The notes beneath the pieces are model-generated. The model saw only the letters and a program-made list of their open reading frames with translations. It did no database searches and was not told where the DNA came from. A DNA stretch of 64,000 nt from the NCBI GenBank assembly GCA_963580455.1, contig OY756965.1:23472902-23536901 (forward strand), in the 5' to 3' direction. The stretch is from Euonymus europaeus. Lineage: Eukaryota; Streptophyta; Magnoliopsida; Celastrales; Celastraceae. Position numbers and translations under genes: made by a program. Every line of letters starts with the position of its first letter. The stretch's first letter is position 1. Shown piece by piece: positions 59,779 through 64,000 of the stretch.

Positions 59779-62700
59779 ATGGGGGACAGAGACGACTACA
59801 AGTTTCTTGCCCTAAGAGACGCCATTTCTTCCATCAACCAGAAAGTTAACCTGATTGGGGTGGTCATCGAGTTCGGTCTGCCGAGGAAAAGCAGAGGCAC
59901 TGGTAATAAAAAAATTGAATGAAAGACAATACTGATTTATGATAATTGAATTTGTGTTTCATATCTTGAGATCCGGTTTAGCTTTCGTTCTGTTTTGGAT
60001 ATACTCCTGGAGTTGTATTAGGTTAATTATAGTTACTGATAAATGTTTTGTGGCTGGCGATGATGACAAAAAGGCCGGACTTACGGCTGCTGACATACCG
60101 TGGCTTGAGTGGTTGGTTGGTAGTAGATTGATGAAAGTCGCAACAAAGGTGTTTGCTGAGCCAGTTTTGCCTTGTTCGTGTCCTTGAATTCTTTCTCTTC
60201 GAGTGTGTTTTGAGTATGTGGTTGCAAGTCAACCTTAATACTTGAAACCAAGTCATTCTTCAAGCTTTTGTTTTAAATGTATACTTTCTCTTTTTTTTGA
60301 AAAACAAATGTATACTTACTTGCTTAGCTTACTTAGCCTTTTCTTGTAACTTTTGGATGATTCTATCTTGAATAGTTAAAAAGGGCAATTATGATGGGGT
60401 GATGGTGTTAGAGTCAGAGTAACTAAGGAATGGGTTTTCTTAGAACATCCTACAAAGTATGAATGACGCTATTTACTGGCGTCCTGGCAGAAGAAGTATA
60501 AGAGATAAAATCCTAATTACTCTTTGGGGATACTGGATAGTGGATTTTGGTAATAATTTTGCATACAATGAGCATGTATCCTCTGTTATAAAGTTGTGCC
60601 TTTTGTTAGTAATAATATTAATTTTCTCCTGAAAACAATTTGAAAATGTGCTCTTGAGGGGAAAAAATTGTTAGGAGGAGATGACATTTGTTGAACAGTA
60701 ATTGTCCTCGCTCTCTCTCTCTCGGAAGATTTGTGATGCCCATGCCCATTATTTGATATGGGGCTGGCATTATCTATTTCACATAAGTCATGTAGTGAAC
60801 TTCAAATCTATTGTTCAAATACGTTTTCTTCAATTCATGACAGTGTGAATGTGCTGCATGGTAAAAAAGGTTTGCTCGAGCAATGAGTACCATAAAATGT
60901 CATTTGATTTGCATAATTGATCATTGTCTATCTTTTTTAAGATGTGTGCATTATACCTGGTCAATATACACATCGTGGTATTTACCCATGTATTCTTTAT
61001 CTGGATACTTATTGTCATTTTCTGCATCCTTGCTTTATAGTCTTGCTTACCTACTGCTTATGATATATTGCAGATTGGTCTTGTACGCTCAAAATAATTG
61101 ATCAATCATATAAAAAACATGGCATTTCAATAATTTTCTTTACTGAAGATATGGAAAAGCTTCCTCATATTGCATCAGCTGGGGACATAATTCAGCTTTC
61201 CCGTGTCATGGTATAAACTGGTCAAAAAGTTTTTTTTGAGTATGGTTTCAGACCTAGGATATTATCTTTTCAAATTTATTTATTTAAGTATTAGATATTT
61301 GCGACTTGCCTCCTCCATCTCTCCCTTTCTCTGCATTTTTTCATGGTCATCTTAAGTTATGAAATGCAATCACATTACTGCTAATTGTGTTTTTGATTGG
61401 TTCATAGATCATATCTCATTTATATTTTATGCATGAGAAGTTCAAATTTTTGGTCAAAATTGTTATTTTAGAGTAAGGGATTTTCGGAGGCTTAAATGAG
61501 ATTCGGAAGTTGCACCATGACTTAAGACTTTATGCAGTATTAAGATAGTTAACATGTAGAATGGCATCAATGCTAATGATCTTGAAACTTTTAAAATATG
61601 TGCTGCTAGCAAACTATTTACAGTAAATGAGTTTACCTTTCACCCAAGAAAGGATCCTCATTTGGTGGCTTGGCCAATTAGAAGTCGTGAATGGGTTTGT
61701 ACATGGAATAGTTAAAGAGTGACAACCATGGGTATCCCTTCCACCAGACCAGCCAGAGTGTAAAGAGCCTTTAAGCCAAGATGTTGACGTGATCCCTTCT
61801 AGAATTTGATAGTTTGTTGAAGTGTTAGAAAGATTGGGAGCGCTTTTACAATAAATTCCTTCATGCTCTCTACTCAGAGAGTGCTTAGGGTTGCTCTTTT
61901 TGTATTCAGTTTACTGCTTCCTTTCTTCATGTACTCGTTTACCTTTGGTATGTTGAGCTCTACAACATCCAGATGATTTCTTTTTTCTTTTTTCATTTTT
62001 TTCATTTTTGGCTATTGCTAAGATAGCTGAAACTTCATGCATTCAATTGTTGCTTTGGACTATATTTAACATCAAAACTTTCTTACTAATTACTAGATTC
62101 CCTGCCACTTTCGGGTGGGATGGTTCTGTTTGGGGTTCCCAAATGCCACTGTGCACTGTATGTAAAGGTATATTTGAGTGGTACTTTTACTAATGGTTAT
62201 TCCATCATGAAAGATGAAATGTTTCTTCTATAAAAGTTCTATTTGTCCCACTAATGTGCATCATGCATCCCACAATCCCAGCTTTTGTATGTGTTGGGCT
62301 GAGCTAAGGTGAAAGTAGCTTTGGAGAATGCATGTGTACCATTTGCCACACTGATATGATTTCTTATGCAGTTATGTTATTTTTTTCAGATGAAAGCGCA
62401 CAGTGGGGAAGTAAATGCTGTTTTCAATAAAATTTATTCTTCTTTTGCTATATATGGGGGGAAGGACAGCCAGGACTTCTTTCCTTATCAATGTTCTTCT
62501 AAGTATCTTTCGAGGCGCCAGGACAAGAAGTTTATAGCAGACTTGAGAAAATGGTTTGAAGATTTTAAACTCGAGGAAGGTATGCTCAAGGAACCATTTT
62601 ATCCTCTCTCTCTCTCTCTTCATTTTTTTGAGCAGGAAAGAAAGTACTATTTTTAAAGAACCATTTTATCTTTTTATTTAATTGTGACGTGTGGCATTGG

Positions 62701-64000
62701 TGTTGTAAACGTATTGTTCGTTGAATTTGTTGATTATTGGAAATCTGGGCCTACTTTCTTTGATAAAAAAGTCACTTGCTTCCAGCTTTCCACGGGTGAA
62801 AAGGATTAGCTTTAGGCTGATACAATGACGAAGAATCCACATATTAGATTCCAATGACAAAGGTAAAATCTTGGCCTAGTGGTAAGCTGCTTGAGGTTGA
62901 CCACTGCACGATGTAAAGGTGATTGTTCAAGTCCTGTAAATAGCCTCGCACTATGCAGAGGGTGAGGCTGCATACATCTTCCCTTCTGCTGGCCTGCCGA
63001 TATAAAATTCAAATTTTTGCAGGAGCTAATTTGTAGCTATTATAGATTTGAACTTTTCATTTTGAATAGCCATACTTAGAGATCTATATATTTCATTTGT
63101 GAGTAAGAGTTCGTTTTCTTTAACTTGAAATGCTGAAGACTGCAAACTATGTTTTTGGTTGTCAATCAAAGTAGGTTTCAGTTGGGGTCTTCAAGTAGAA
63201 AAGATATCTGCTGGTTGTAGCCAAAATCGTGTTCCAAATAAAGGCTTATTTGCAAGCATGATCTCTGTCAAAAGTTGGCAGAAGTTGTAGTGATCATAAT
63301 ATAAAGTGCATAATGGATTGGTTGGGGATGATAATTTATAGGTGAGTAATAGGCTAGTTGGAAGTTGATCGTTAAAAGTGAATGAACTCATGAACTTTTG
63401 CTCCTTTAAAACTTCACTTAATACTTAAATTTGGTATGGAATGTGCAATAGCTTACTCCCTATATATGGAGATTGGGATTGTAGGATTGGTAAATTTTCC
63501 ACTAATTGCTTTCATGAGGGGTATAGTTACTGTCTTTTTTGGATTGAAAGCTGACAAAAGCTTCAGAGTACATTTCTTCTTCTTAGGGTCAAATTGCTAC
63601 TCAATGTTGAATGAGATGAAGGAAGGACAGAAGATTGATCTTGTATGCAAGGTAATTTTCGCCCATATTATTTATTGGAGTTTGTTACAGATAAGGAAAA
63701 AAAGGTCCATTGTCACATTTGTTTGGATTATTCAAGAATCAAGAGCACTTATCAATCTTCATGCTTTCAACTCTTTTTGCTGGATTAAGGTAATTCATAT
63801 ATGCGAGGTTAAAGATGAGAGGATTGCCTTTGTTTGGGATGGGACGGATGCCCCACCAACCAGTCTTCAAACAGAGTAAGTTGATGTAAACTAAGTGTAA
63901 TTTTGCTGATCCTATCATTTGTTTTTCACTCGAACGACTGGAATTTCTTCAAAAGTAAGAAATTTTACTGTTCAACTACTCCAAGAGCTAAAGGTGATAA
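59779..64000 (+). CDS. POT1: Protection of telomeres 1 (POT1), 5' part only
   Basis: Five exons are readable: 59779-59902, 61074-61210, 62390-62579, 63587-63651 and 63790-63875. The last ends on a consensus donor (GA|GTAAGT) in phase 2, so the gene continues past the right edge. The about 200 residues seen start MGDRDDYKFLALRDAISSIN. They cover the first OB fold (Telo_bind) of POT1 with IGVVIEFGLPRKSRGTD, IASAGDIIQLSRV and FAIYGGKDSQDFFPYQCSSK, then the start of the second OB region (LVCKVIHICEVKDERIAF, WDGTD). POT1 binds single-stranded telomeric DNA or telomerase components in plants. Relatives have a Cys-rich turn after RGTD ('CFCTL'); here it is WSCTL. Whether this is a POT1a or POT1b type cannot be settled from this part. 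Intron 3 holds a SINE. Confidence 0.93.
62870..63000 (+). mobile_element. tRNA-derived SINE in POT1 intron 3
   Basis: A-box-like TTGGCCTAGTGGTAAG (62871-62886) and B-box-like GATTGTTCAAGTCC (62921-62934) are followed by GGGTGAGGCTGCATACATCT. That 3' part resembles Au/TS-type plant SINEs. About 130 bp long, in the sense direction of POT1. Confidence 0.72.

Noticed and set aside
1..64000. CRISPR arrays, LTR retrotransposons, rRNA genes, integrated virus sequences
   Set aside because: I looked for regularly spaced repeats, paired LTRs with gag-pol motifs, rRNA signatures and viral polymerase motifs and saw none.

Overview
The window is nuclear DNA of a flowering plant, almost certainly a eudicot. 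It is AT-rich, its genes are split by short GT-AG introns, it has long (GA)n, (CT)n and (TA)n runs, and it carries plant transposons (MULE, Helitron, hAT, Stowaway-like, SINE). The species cannot be named from sequence alone; an asterid is plausible but unproven. Exon models were built by hand from reading frame, splice consensus and remembered family features. Every complete model closes without phase conflicts.

Layout, left to right: a calmodulin-like Ca2+ sensor (37-543, -); a Pack-MULE-like element (893-2849) with a captured PPR fragment; a small hAT-like MITE; a P-class PPR gene (5471-7519, -); a thaumatin-like protein gene (8899-9906, -); a repeat-rich stretch with a Helitron 3' terminus and a remorin exon fragment (10-16.5 kb); WOX1 (18538-20505, -); phosphoethanolamine N-methyltransferase with an upstream ORF (23495-27216, -); a hAT element with a perfect 8-bp target duplication (29017-29954); a 4.6-kb MULE with a FAR1-like transposase gene (30913-35498); PIN1-type auxin efflux carrier (40436-43197, -); a 5.7-kb Helitron with a decayed RPA1-like gene (45740-51441); a four-finger RanBP2-type zinc-finger gene (56270-59225, +); and the 5' part of POT1 (59779 to the right edge, +).

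The host genes are unrelated biochemically: calcium signalling, organelle RNA metabolism, defence or cell-wall protein, leaf-blade and meristem transcription, choline synthesis, auxin transport, and telomere protection. Their order is informative. PPR-WOX1-PEAMT matches the Arabidopsis run At3g18020-At3g18010-At3g18000, while CML-TLP-PEAMT-PIN1 matches At1g73630-At1g73620-At1g73600-At1g73590. The window therefore looks like an unfractionated version of a block whose genes are divided between two Arabidopsis chromosomes.

The most interesting non-host content is in the transposons. Both MULEs carry pieces of host-type genes. The transposase has an apparent in-frame deletion over its catalytic core. 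The Helitron has both termini and an A/T insertion site preserved while its RPA gene is frameshifted. No wholly new system was recognised.
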